Shown: positions 25,681 through 35,275 of the stretch, piece after piece
Layout of the letters: each line of letters begins with the position of its first letter
How positions within the stretch are numbered: position 1 is the first letter of the stretch
Assembly (NCBI GenBank): GCA_017163975.1
Contig: JAFFSR010000370.1
Span: forward strand, 2,530,001-2,594,000
Length of the DNA stretch: 64,000 nucleotides
Reading direction: 5' to 3'
From: Anastatus disparis
Taxonomy: Eukaryota > Arthropoda > Insecta > Hymenoptera > Eupelmidae
Position numbers and translations under genes: made by a program
Notes under the pieces: generated by a model
Database searches by the model: none
The model's input: the letters and a program-made list of their open reading frames with translations, nothing else
What the model was told of the DNA's origin: nothing

Positions 25681-26901
25681 ACAGTTGTGCAGGTGCAGGT
25701 GTATATTGGTCCTAACGCTGTGAATTCCAGCGTTCACGACTCAGATACGGCGAATTTAGCTCCAGATAATGCTGTTGCCGACCTGGAACCACAACGCAAC
25801 ACTGACTCTGACAACGCTATTGAACAAGCGGCTAATCATGAATTACACCGCAATATCGATGCGGATGATGATATCATTGCCTCTGACGACGTTTTAGACA
25901 GAGTTGACGATAATAATGAGACTGTAGCTAGCGAAGATCCTCCAGATTATCCTATAGATCTTATCATTGCTGATAATCAAGGACAGAGATGGTCTTGCGG
26001 AAACAAGATTCATCAAGGTAAATTTGGTTTAATTTTGGAAGCCCTGGCTTGTGGTGATTCTACTCACGAGTTTCCATCAGCAATTCCCAAGTTTGAATTA
26101 GTTAGGAGATCTCGTTTGGCTACTGAAACTAACTTTTATCTTAAGCGTGCCAGCTTTAATAAACTGGAAAGGTGGTTAAATCAATTCCAGCTTCCTGCTC
26201 TTGCTATTCCTAGATTTTTAGCGCAAGGAGAGTTCTTAATTAATGAGGACTTATATAGATTTGTAATCATACAGAGATACGGTGCTAATCTAGAGAAAGT
26301 ACCAAGTGATTCCGATCGAAAGTTACCTCTGCAGCAAGTACTTGCAATTGCATGGCAGCTTACGTTGGCCCTTGAGTTTATGCATAATTCTAATGTTGTG
26401 CATACTGACCTTAAACCATCTAATATTTTGTTTGATTTGGTGAAACCAGATCAGGTTTACCTAATCGGTTTTGGTCAAGTAACTACGGTATATTCTGGTC
26501 CATTAAAATCAGATTTATCGAAAGTTCAGAAGGGATATTACTTGTATAGAAGCAGAGACGCCTATAATGGTATGTACACCAAATGCGGCGATATGGAATC
26601 GCTCATATATAACATGATTGCTTGGGTAACTGGATCTTTGCCATGGATGGGGTCACATAGGATCCAGGCGTTACAATCACACAAAACCCAAGCCTTTAAT
26701 GATATACCTGCATTTTTACAGGTCGTTTTTGACGCAGCTGAAATACCTAGTGCTTTCGCTAAGTGTATGGAAACATTGGCACATGTTGGCCATAATCGTG
26801 CTGTCGACTACCAGCGAATTGGTAATATTCTTTTCGACGGAATGATAAAATGTAATTTTATTCCTGACATAGGATTAGGATTTAATTCAGATCTATTATA
26901 A
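25681..26901 (+). CDS. VRK-like (pseudo)kinase domain fused in frame downstream of integrase
   Basis: 404 open codons in the same frame as integrase, separated from it by one TGA. Residues 1-105 are acidic and Asn/Asp-rich. A kinase domain follows: glycine loop GNKIHQGKFGLILEA, candidate VAIK lysine in AIPKFELV, ETNFYLKRAS, LEFMHNSNVVHTDLKPSNIL (catalytic loop), PDQVYLIGFGQVT (activation segment), GDMESLIYNMIAWVTGSLPW and AKCMETLA. Spacing and wording match vaccinia-related/casein-kinase-1-like kinases, where these read VHGDIKASN, VYLVDYG, GDLEILGYCMIQWLTGHLPW and AKYMET. The metal-binding Asp of DYG is Gly here, so it is probably a pseudokinase. The first in-frame ATG lies inside the domain (FMHNSN), so independent translation is unlikely; a Pol-kinase polyprotein is inferred. 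There are no introns, which suggests capture through RNA. The frame is intact although gag and pol are broken. Confidence 0.85.
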   Translation, partial: TVVQVQVYIGPNAVNSSVHDSDTANLAPDNAVADLEPQRNTDSDNAIEQAANHELHRNIDADDDIIASDDVLDRVDDNNETVASEDPPDYPIDLIIADNQGQRWSCGNKIHQGKFGLILEALACGDSTHEFPSAIPKFELVRRSRLATETNFYLKRASFNKLERWLNQFQLPALAIPRFLAQGEFLINEDLYRFVIIQRYGANLEKVPSDSDRKLPLQQVLAIAWQLTLALEFMHNSNVVHTDLKPSNILFDLVKPDQVYLIGFGQVTTVYSGPLKSDLSKVQKGYYLYRSRDAYNGMYTKCGDMESLIYNMIAWVTGSLPWMGSHRIQALQSHKTQAFNDIPAFLQVVFDAAEIPSAFAKCMETLAHVGHNRAVDYQRIGNILFDGMIKCNFIPDIGLGFNSDLL

Positions 26902-26974
26902 TCGCGATTAAACACTTGTAAATAGTTATCGTAGCACGCGCGCGCTAATAATAAACTACCGGTAGATAGATGAT

Positions 26975-27008
26975 TAATTTTCTTCCTTCTCCCCATGTTA
27001 TTCTGCAG
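26975..27008 (+). promoter_or_regulatory. Strong 3' splice acceptor
   Basis: Pyrimidine-rich 'tttcttccttctcccc' followed by 'ttattctgcag' and G. It stands 107 bp after the kinase stop and 5 bases before an ATG, which would suit a spliced subgenomic message as in env-bearing gypsy elements. No matching donor was identified. Confidence 0.4.
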
Positions 27009-27013
27009 GTGAC

Positions 27014-27154
27014 ATGGATGAGTTAGACAGAACCATTGAAGAACTATAGCGTTTTAATGAAAAGACCAACCAACTGTTTGTTGAGATAGTAAAATGTAAA
27101 ATAGGTCGTGCGAGCAAAAGCGTAGTTTCAAGAAACTTATATTGTTTGCTATAG
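27014..27154 (+). pseudogene. Small downstream frame after the kinase, one internal stop
   Basis: ATG just after the splice acceptor reads MDELDRTIEEL, a TAG at 27,047-27,049, then RFNEKTNQLFVEIVKCKIG... to a second TAG at 27,152-27,154. It looks like a short helical peptide of 46 codons interrupted once. No family is recognised. It lies in the env position of the retroelement. It may be chance. Confidence 0.25.
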
Positions 27155-28059
27155 AAAAATGTAAAATATTGCATTTTTTTCTTTTGTACTTAGAAAATAA
27201 GTATTTACAAGCAACCACCTTAGTTTTATACGCGCTTATTATTAAAAAAAAAACCTTTAACAGGTACTAGTTTTATATTAAAACTTAACATGTATATACT
27301 ACTCTATATTCTTTATATTTAACTCTGTGATGTTGTATAAACGCATATTACTTAAATTCCCAGTAATAAGAATATCAAATCCCTGTATTAATATTTTTAT
27401 TAGTTGCAAAAATATTAAAAAAACCATTTAGAAAAAAATTTACTTTTTATCTATTTTGATAAATACAATAACTTATCATTTTTATTCTTATATGTATATA
27501 GTTGTTATAAATTAATAAAATTGTTTTTATTATAAAATTCTTTGAAAAAAAGTAAGCATACTTTGTTTATATCTTCTTATATGCAAAACAGATGTTACCT
27601 GATATGTCTGCGACACATCTTTGCGAGTGATGACGATAGAAAGAACTATAACGTAGGTCATTCATTATAGTTATATATATTCATATATAATTTCTACTAT
27701 GATAAATATGTTCCTTCTAAAGTTTCTATAAGAGCCTAATACTAAGACGAGGAAGAGACAGAAAAAAAGTTACTTGCTTTATGAAGGCAAGAAGGAGATA
27801 GAGAGAGGATGTCACTTGCTTTTACTTTTTTAATCATAAATAGCTATAAAAATAGGAATAGGTTATGAAATTAAGATAAAATCAGTTTTCAATTTATTTT
27901 ATTGAAATTTTTTCATAACCAGAAAGGTAACAAAAATTTTTCGGTTATGTAACAACACATTTTTAATAAGCCACAGCAAGTTTTTTGTTTCTTTTTTCTT
28001 TTTGGTTACAACGTTGAGCTTTTTGACTTCATCTGATTGCGCTTAATCGTGGTTTAAGG
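27155..28059. other. AT-rich stretch, no feature seen
   Basis: Probable 3' untranslated or flanking DNA of the retroelement. No 3' LTR, polypurine tract or gene could be identified. Confidence 0.5.
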
Positions 28060-28296
28060 TTTTTACTTAAAATTTCTTTCTGTACATGATTTTTAAAAAA
28101 TTACTATTTTAATATATTACAAAAATTATTAAAATTTTTTATTCATTGCTCATAACGTTTGTTACAAATATCGAATAAAGACAGAAATCAGAATTAAAAT
28201 ATTCAGTACAATTCACGAAATCATACTACGCTACAAAAGACTCTCTTATATCCTCTCACTGTTGGTGCTCATGTAACACAACTGAATACAAAAAAC
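28060..28296 (-). repeat. Inverted copy of the segment at 32,500-32,760
   Basis: Reverse complement shares 'tataagagagt', 'attttaattctgatttctgt' and 'tgtacagaaag-aatttt' with 32,545-32,745. Together with 29,100-29,139 it forms an inverted duplication around 28.4-29.1 kb, independent of the main arms. Confidence 0.65.
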
Positions 28297-28996
28297 TTAC
28301 TTTTTGATTTTACTCCATTTATTAATTCATGATATACTAAAATTTTCAAAGTTGAATGAAATATCTGAATGACTGCCGGTGTCACGTAAAAGGAGCTCTA
28401 AAGCTATATAGAATCATAATTAAATATAAAATGAGTACAAAATTTCGAGCATCATATTTACAAAATTTCTAACTGAAGTACATAGTGAATATTAATAAAT
28501 ATAATATGTAATAATATTTATTAATATATTAAATATATTAATAATTTGAAATGTATTATATTTTTTGATTATTCATTATTATCCATTTCAATATAATTTC
28601 TGTGTTGCCTAATTAAAAAGAAATAAAAATTCTTTTTTGTGCAAATTTGTAACAAAAAATCATTTTTAATATATTACAAAAATCAATTATTACTAGTTTT
28701 ATTCAATATCCATATCGAATACTATATTATTAACAATTTCGACTAAAAACAGAAATTATTATTGAAATATTCACCATATAATCATGCTTATCTTATATTA
28801 CAATTTTTTTAAAAATCACGAATTTAGTAAAAACAATAACTTTTATATCGTCGATTCCCTGCTACTCAAATAATATATGTACAAAAAATCACTATGTTTT
28901 TTATTATTTCGTTAGATAATTGATTATATATTGATTTATCGTGCTACCGATTCTACCGATGTGATTTTTGAAACATATATTCATTGCAGCATTAAA
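28297..28996 (-). repeat. Inner inverted arm, right
   Basis: Reverse-complement partner of 11,756-12,042 plus 15,076-15,505. It preserves the uninterrupted site (about 28,716-28,722) where the left arm has a 3-kb insertion. Confidence 0.85.
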
Positions 28997-29819
28997 AACC
29001 TAAAAAATAAATTTTCACAAACTAAATGTATAAACTTCAATTTATTCATTTATTATAAAAATAAATATTTGACATTTCTAAAAAATTTTATTTGAAAATG
29101 TTTTAATTCTTAAATTTTGTGTACATCATGAATTAATAACACAGGCCAACATGGTTTTGTTGTCAAAAAGTGGAGGGTCATTTCCGAAGTAATTTTTTGC
29201 GTAGAATCCGAATCCGGGGTCCGAATTGCTCTATCACGTCAGGATTTTGAGATATTTGAGGTTTTTTACCCAAAAAATGGCGTTTTTGGCTACTTTTAAG
29301 GTTATGTACAGAAGAGACAAAATTTTTTGGGAGTTTTTTTTTAGTTGCATCTTATAGCACTACTCTTCCTCTTTAATTTAAGAGTCGCAGAGTTCAATTA
29401 CGATTTTTCTACACCATGTTACGCCAATTTGAAATCACGAGCGGGAGTCCCTTCGCCAATATTAAAACATGTTTTCTTTTTAATTTTGCCCCGTCTCACT
29501 TTGGAATTGCTTTAAGCATACATTTCTTTAGTGTGAATCATTTAGTATAATTTTGCCCCGTCTCATTGATATACAATTTTTTATTATTTGTACAAAAAAG
29601 ACCATTTGTATTGATTCTGTATTTATTGTAATCGCAAATAAATCATTTTTTTAATAACATTTTAAGCAACAATTTACTAGATAGCTCTTAATTGTTCATT
29701 CATGGTGCCTTATTTTTTGGAAAAAATTTTGTGAATATTTGTATTTGATCTGTTGGTTAACAACTCGCTGGAGGTATAAAGTATTAAATTAAATATTCTA
29801 ACTGTTGATCATTTCAATA

Positions 29820-31517
29820 ATGACCTCGCGTAAGTGTTTAAATAATCCTGACAGCTTTTGCTACATTTGTAGTCGCTTCGTGTTCGCAAAAAATGCGATG
29901 AAAATCAATGAAACGATAAAAATATTTTATCTTAATTACTTCAATATTTCGATAACTAATCAGGATAAGTCTTGGGTTCCACATACGGCTTGTAAATCAT
30001 GTGTTGAAACATTAAGACGTTGGTATAATGCCCATAAAGAAGTAACACCAATGCCTTTCAAAACTCCTGCAATTTGGTGTGAACCTGTTAGCCACAATGA
30101 ATGTTATTTCTGTTTAACCAAAACATTTGGATATAATATTAAAAATGCTTGTAATATAAAATATCCGAATGTAGCAAGCGTAACGAAGCCTATTCCTTTT
30201 GCATCTGGTGATGTTCCTCCAAGCCCTCCATTTGTAAGAATAAATATTGAAGACCATACAGTCTGTGACGATATTGAAAATCAGGATTTTGAAGACATCG
30301 AATCAACCTCTGATGCTCCTATTTTATTTGATCAGGCTTCTTTAAATGATTTAGTCAGAGATTTAGGCTTGTCGAAAGAAAAATCTGAGTTGTTAGGATC
30401 AAGACTTCAAGAGAAACACCTTCTTGCTCCAGGAACTACTTTTAGTTGGTATCGTAATCGAGAGAAGGAATTAGTTGAGTATTATTCTGCATGTGATGAA
30501 TATGTTTTTTGTAATGATGTTAAAGGCTTAATTGAAAAATTAGAACTTCCTTATGATACTGATCAATGGAGATTGTTTATTGATTCCTCAAAAACAAGTT
30601 TGAAAGCAGTTTTATTGCATAACTCAAATAAATATGCGTCAATACCTATTGCTCATTCTGTACACCTAAAGGAATCATATGAAAATGTAGAAACTATTCT
30701 TAAAGCAATAAAATATGAACAGCATAAATGGGAAGTATGCGGAGACTTAAAAATGGTTTCAATGCTGCTTGGACAACAATTGGGTTATACAAAATATCCG
30801 TGCTTTATATGTTTGTGGGATAGCAGAGATAGAGTTAAGCATTACGTTACAAAGGATTGGCCTCTTCGTAAAACTTTAAAACCTGGAGATCCCAACATTA
30901 TTCAACAACCGTTAATTGACTCTAAAAAAGTTTTGTTGCCTCCGCTTCATATAAAATTAGGATTAATGAAGCAATTTGTAAAGGCTCTTGATACCGATGG
31001 TGCATTATTTCAATATCTTAGAGATAAATTCCCTTATTTAAGTGAGGCGAAGATAAAAGAAGGAATATTTGTTGGACCACAAATAAGAGAATTAATGAAA
31101 ACAACAGAGGTTGAACAGGTTATGACAAATGTAGAAAAAGAAGCCTGGATTAGCTTTTAAAAAGTTGTTAAAGGATTTTTGGGTAATAATAAAGTTAGTG
31201 ATTACAAAGAAATAGTTGACGATATGATTGAAAAATTTCAGAATTTAGGTTGCAATATGAGCGTAAAATTGCATTATTTACACTCTCATTTAGAATGGTT
31301 TCCAGAAAATCTAGGTGCCGTAAGCGAAGAGCAAGGTGAGCGATCTCATCAGGACCTCAAAGAAATGGAAAGACGTTATCAGGGTAAATGGTCTCCAACA
31401 ATGTTAGCGGACTGTTGCTGGTGTCTTCAACGAGATGAGCTAAATGTTCGTCATAAAAGACGGTCTGGGTCAAGATCTTTACTAGATCAAAAAAAAAGAT
31501 TTCATAAGTTAAACTGA
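29820..31517 (+). pseudogene. Zinc-finger DDE transposase, one nonsense codon
   Basis: From ATG 29,820 a 565-codon frame is interrupted only by TAA at 31,158-31,160 in ...EAWISF. N-terminus: CYIC (about residue 15), HTACKSC and CYFC, a probable zinc-binding module. Core: FIDSSKTSLKAVLLHN with the first Asp; WEVCGDLKMV with the second; then a CxxC (CFICLWDSRDR), HYLHSH (an HxxxxH pattern) and EEQGERSHQDL with a candidate Glu. A CxxC and HxxxxH between and around the second Asp and Glu is typical of CMC (CACTA/Mirage/Chapaev) and Transib/RAG1 transposases. I know similar proteins as uncharacterised, widespread arthropod sequences. Start chosen at MTSRKCLNNPD, where family similarity begins. Nearly intact, so young. 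Confidence 0.85.
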
Positions 31518-31530
31518 AATAGTTTCTAAT

Positions 31531-31775
31531 CGTGAGAGGCGAGGGGACTCACGTAAATTAAGCACCCCGATCGTGAGAGGCGAGGGGACTCACGGAAATT
31601 AAGCACTCCGATCGTGAGAGGCGAGGGGACTCACGTAAATTAAGCACCCCGATCGTGAGAGGCGAGGGGACTCACGTAAATTAAGCACCCCGATCGTGAG
31701 AAGCGAGGGGACTCACGTAAATTAAGCACCCCGATCGTGAGAGGCGAGGGGACTCACGTAAATCCAGCACCCAAA
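31531..31775. repeat. 41-bp minisatellite, six units, each with a hairpin
   Basis: Units start at 31,531, 31,572, 31,613, 31,654, 31,695 and 31,736. Each contains CGTGAG...CTCACG, a 6-bp inverted repeat around 'aggcgagggga'. Units are head-to-tail without spacers, 14 bp after the transposase stop. Confidence 0.95.
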
Positions 31776-32498
31776 AGGGAACAGATTTTACTACGTCCAC
31801 GTCGTTGTTCCTGGGTAATGCTAAATGTAAAAAAAAGTTTAACTTGAAATGCACTTGAAGATCAAGCTGAAGGTCAAATTCAATGTCACGATACCTGTGT
31901 AAATATAAATTACTATAATGTATTATGTTTATCGTAACAACAAAAGTTATTAGATAGCAGAAAATGAAAATATGTTTCATATTTGCAATGTTTTTTGAAA
32001 ATTTTTATACGCCATTTTGAATCCGCCATCTTGAATTTGAAAATTTTAATATCTCAACTTCATATTCGTAATCAGTAACCCCAAAAATCCCCAAGTAAAA
32101 ATTTTGAAGAAAAAATACCCAGTACACAAATGTCTGCCTCAACGTATTCAATGCAAATGGTCATGCAATTAATAGGACATATCTCGTAATTTCAAATTGG
32201 CGTAACTTGGTGTAGAAAAATCGTAATTGAACTCTGCGACTCTTAAATTAAAGAGGAAGAGTAGTGCTATAAGATGCAACTAAAAAAAAACTTCCAAAAA
32301 ATTTTGTCTCTTCTGTACATAACCTTAAAAGTAGCCAAAAACGCCATTTTTTGGGTAAAAAACCTCAAATATCTCAAAATCCTGACGTGATAGAGCAATT
32401 CGGACCCCGGATTCGGATTCTACGCAAAAAATTACTTCGGAAATGACCCTCCATTTTCCAACAACTTTCATGACCCCAATATTTGTAGGCCTGTGTAA

Positions 32499-32760
32499 GT
32501 GGTCAAAGTCGTAAAGGAGCTTTTGTAATTACATAAGTAAAAGACGTAAGAGTATAAGAGAGTGGATTTTTATCATGTTGCATGGCTCTGAGAATCATAT
32601 AGATCATTTTAATTCTGATTTCTGTTTTTATTCACTATTTATAACAAAATGTTATGAGTATTGAATAAAAATTTGAAATGAATAATTTTGAAATATATTA
32701 AAAGTTAATTTATAAAAATATGTACAGAAAGGAATTTCAAATAAATACCTTTTTTGTTTA
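32499..32760 (+). repeat. Partner of the 28,060-28,296 inverted duplication
   Basis: See the 28,060 entry. The DDE transposon inserted at its left edge. Confidence 0.6.
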
Positions 32761-32860
32761 TTATAATATCAAATATTAATAAATATAAATATATGAAAAT
32801 GAATTTTCATAATTTTTAAATTAATTTTTTTTCAGAAATATTAATTATTAAAATTAATTA

Positions 32861-33342
32861 TTTTTTTTTTTTATTTTTTTATTTTTATTTGGTTCGCCCT
32901 ATTGGCCCGGTGCAGCCTCTTGGCCAAGCTACCGACATCCTTGACAACCTCTGTATCAGGATGTTTGCCTACCTTTTTTACCTTACCTATGTTTCCTGTA
33001 CCTCTATTTTTTCTACCTAATTCCTTTACCTATTTACTCTAACCCATCCCCGAGAAATCACAGACTGCCGCGTTCCTAGAACAGTCGGTAAGTAGATTTC
33101 TACGGTAGATTCCTGCATTTGCCCAGGCCTAAGCCTGTGACGTAGGGAAAACTCCCCCAGGAGAAAACCTACGCCAGGAATATTTACCCATCGCGCTCAG
33201 AGGTTCTTTTTCCGATGAAAAACATCTGAAAAAAATTTCAGGTGTTTTCACCGGGAATCGAACCCCCGACCACTCGGAGCGAATGTGTAGAGACCGTATA
33301 AGGCGTATGCCTTAGCCGATTACGCCACAGACGCTCCTTATT
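32861..33342 (-). mobile_element. tRNA-derived SINE with ~24-bp target duplication
   Basis: On the minus strand the 5' end (about 33,337) reads as a tRNA-like head: A box TGGCGTAATCGG and B box GGTTCGATTCC (complement near 33,250-33,263), followed by a ~370-bp body and an A-rich 3' tail (32,861-32,890). A 24-bp AT-rich direct repeat flanks it (32,837-32,860 and 33,343-33,366). Such elements move with LINE machinery. The head does not fold as a complete tRNA, so it is not a tRNA gene. Confidence 0.85.
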
Positions 33343-33429
33343 AATATTAATTATTAAAATTAATTATTAAAATTAATTATTAAAAAAGTAGTTATTAAAA
33401 ATTAATAATTAATAAAAATAAATACTTAC

Positions 33430-33739
33430 CTTGTCTTTCTTCGAAGGAAATTATAATTTCATATAATACGGGTGATTGCTCCCATCCTCGTCGTTTTATG
33501 AATTCAACAGCTGCTTGATGAGCTGCATAACAACTATGGAATAAACTCCGATATAATTCGGCTATTTTCCGAGGTCTATAAAAACTCAAAAGAAACCGTA
33601 TTTCTCTTTTCAATTCAAAGCACGATAATCTTCTAATGCGTTGTCGCCAACGAAAATCACATCGCTTTGATATAGAATGATACCGGTATTTCAGTTGACG
33701 CGATAAGCGAAAAACTATATCACGTAAATCCTTCTCTTC
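33430..33739 (-). CDS. Candidate internal exon, 103 codons, unknown protein
   Basis: Minus-strand stretch open for 310 nt, bounded by an acceptor (ttaaaatag, AG at 33,740-33,741) and a consensus donor (G|GTAAGT, complement at 33,425-33,429). The peptide is very basic: RDIVFRLSRQLKYRYHS, RWRQRIRRLS, RPRKIAELYRSLFHS. No family is recognised. It sits just inside the homologous outer arm, with no counterpart on the left. Partner exons were not located. Confidence 0.4.
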
Positions 33740-34550
33740 CTATTTTAACATCATTATTCGTATGATGCCGACTGATGATAAACTATTGAAGGGTTTCTTT
33801 TTGTACCCTCATTTTTAATAAATTGTGGTGGGGAATAAATTATCTATAGTAAACTTTATGGTGATATTATTAATTTAGCACTATCTAAAAATTTAAATTT
33901 TTTTCTAAGAAATTTTAATAGTTTTTTAAGATATCTTTATCATGTAAAGAATATTTTTATAAATATCTTGTCGGAGTTCGTATTGTCAATTTTTCTTGTT
34001 GAAAAGAAATATTTTCTTTCATAGGATCAAAAATATCTTTATCAAAAAAATAATATTGGAGGGCGCATTAATTGTTTTCAATATTCTTCGTTAAAATTTA
34101 TATTTCTTCTAAGAAATCTGATTATTTTTAAAAAAATGTTTTCATCATATGAAGAATATTTTTATAAATATTCTGTCGGTGTTTCAATTCAAAGTTTTGG
34201 TTGTAGGAAAGGATATCTTCTTTCTTGGGTTCAAGAAGTGAAAGAAAATATCTTTATTAAATAAAGAATATTTTTATTCACCACCTATATTAAACCATTA
34301 ATTCTTAAAAGATGAAATTTCGTTGGAGAAATATAAGATATTTTTTAATTAATCTGTTGATGAAAAAATATCATTTTCGCTCTCTCCATCGTATGTCACC
34401 CAAAGAAAAAAAAGAGATCTACTTACATTAGATAAGAGTATTCAAGCATAATGTTGAATTTATAGCATCCTGTTTGTAACTATAAGATTTTTGAGAATAA
34501 TCACCGATGCTCAATTAAGACAATTGTTAGCCGGAGGGCCATTGAGTAAG

Positions 34551-34976
34551 ATGGCTCTAAAAATAAAATACAACAACCTGTTAATACACGAGCAAGCTGA
34601 CGCGGTGCAGTGCCTAAATCAAATCAATGTTTTAAGGAGAGCAATAAAAAAATATAAGAAGATTGTTAAAAATAAAAAGAAATTAAAAATTAAAATTGAT
34701 AAAATAGAAAACATATTAATTGAAAGTGGAAATTTAATCGCTGAAGATGTTTCACCTTTTTTACGTAGAGGTGAAAAGTGTGTTGTATGCAGCAATCAAT
34801 TTTTCGTGGCCACTAGGCGCAACAAATGGGTAATTTGCGAACATTGTCAAAGATTCCGCTACGTTGCATGCAGACATTCTTCATGTCCATACATCGCGCT
34901 TATGGAATCTCCTACCTCTCCACCCATAGAAGACAATGGTGAGATAGATGTAGTGAACTTAAAAGTTATAAAATAA
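34551..34976 (+). CDS. Coiled-coil zinc-finger protein, intact right-arm copy
   Basis: 141 codons from ATG 34,551 to TAA 34,974-34,976. The frame is open 20 codons further upstream (from 34,491), and similarity to the left copy also extends upstream of the ATG (TDAQLRQLLAGGP), so an upstream exon or non-ATG start is possible. Residues 30-60 form a lysine-rich helical/coiled region; residues 75-110 hold CVVC, CEHC and a CxH...C set, a probable treble-clef/RING-like zinc site. Acidic tail. Transcribed outward to the right tip. Function unknown. The family is not one I recognise, and it is not a standard Polinton core gene. Confidence 0.65.
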   Translation: MALKIKYNNLLIHEQADAVQCLNQINVLRRAIKKYKKIVKNKKKLKIKIDKIENILIESGNLIAEDVSPFLRRGEKCVVCSNQFFVATRRNKWVICEHCQRFRYVACRHSSCPYIALMESPTSPPIEDNGEIDVVNLKVIK

Positions 34977-35275
34977 AACTGTTTTAATAAAAATACTTGT
35001 AGAAAATCAAAATAGTGTAATAGTGTTAGTATAATTTATTAGTTTAAGTGTATAAGTGTATTTTTTTTACTGTATTTAATGTGTTTTAATAATGAACATC
35101 GCCAGCTATTCACCACAGGAAATAAAAAAGTAAGTGACATTTTTTTTTGTATTCTTTTAAACCCTTATATTTATATATATACACTCAATTATTATTATAT
35201 TGCTTTGTTTATATTAACAATCCAATAAATTAAATGTTTATTTATGTAAATAATAATATAATTTATTAAAACATT

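Larger units (their letters stand above)
29140..32495 (+). mobile_element. 3.36-kb DDE transposon, CACAGGCC ends, TAA duplication (CACTA-like)
   Basis: Begins CACAGGCC (29,140) and ends GGCCTGTG (32,495), with ~300-bp terminal inverted repeats (29,140-29,446 and 32,189-32,495). TAA flanks both ends (29,137-29,139; 32,496-32,498). Related sequence at 15,466-15,485 shows the empty form 'gaattaataagtgg'. A 3-bp duplication and CAC-starting ends suit EnSpm/CACTA. It encodes one transposase and carries a 41-bp minisatellite. It is inserted in the right arm of the giant element. Confidence 0.9.

Noticed and set aside
25498..25737. Minus-strand 79-codon frame over the integrase-kinase junction
   Set aside because: Antisense to the Pol-kinase frame, which has clear domain motifs.
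31531..31775. Possible CRISPR array (regular palindromic repeats)
   Set aside because: Units are contiguous without spacers, in a eukaryotic transposon. It is a minisatellite.
33240..33337. tRNA gene on the minus strand
   Set aside because: A and B boxes are present, but the acceptor and anticodon stems do not close, and a SINE body, A tail and target duplication follow.
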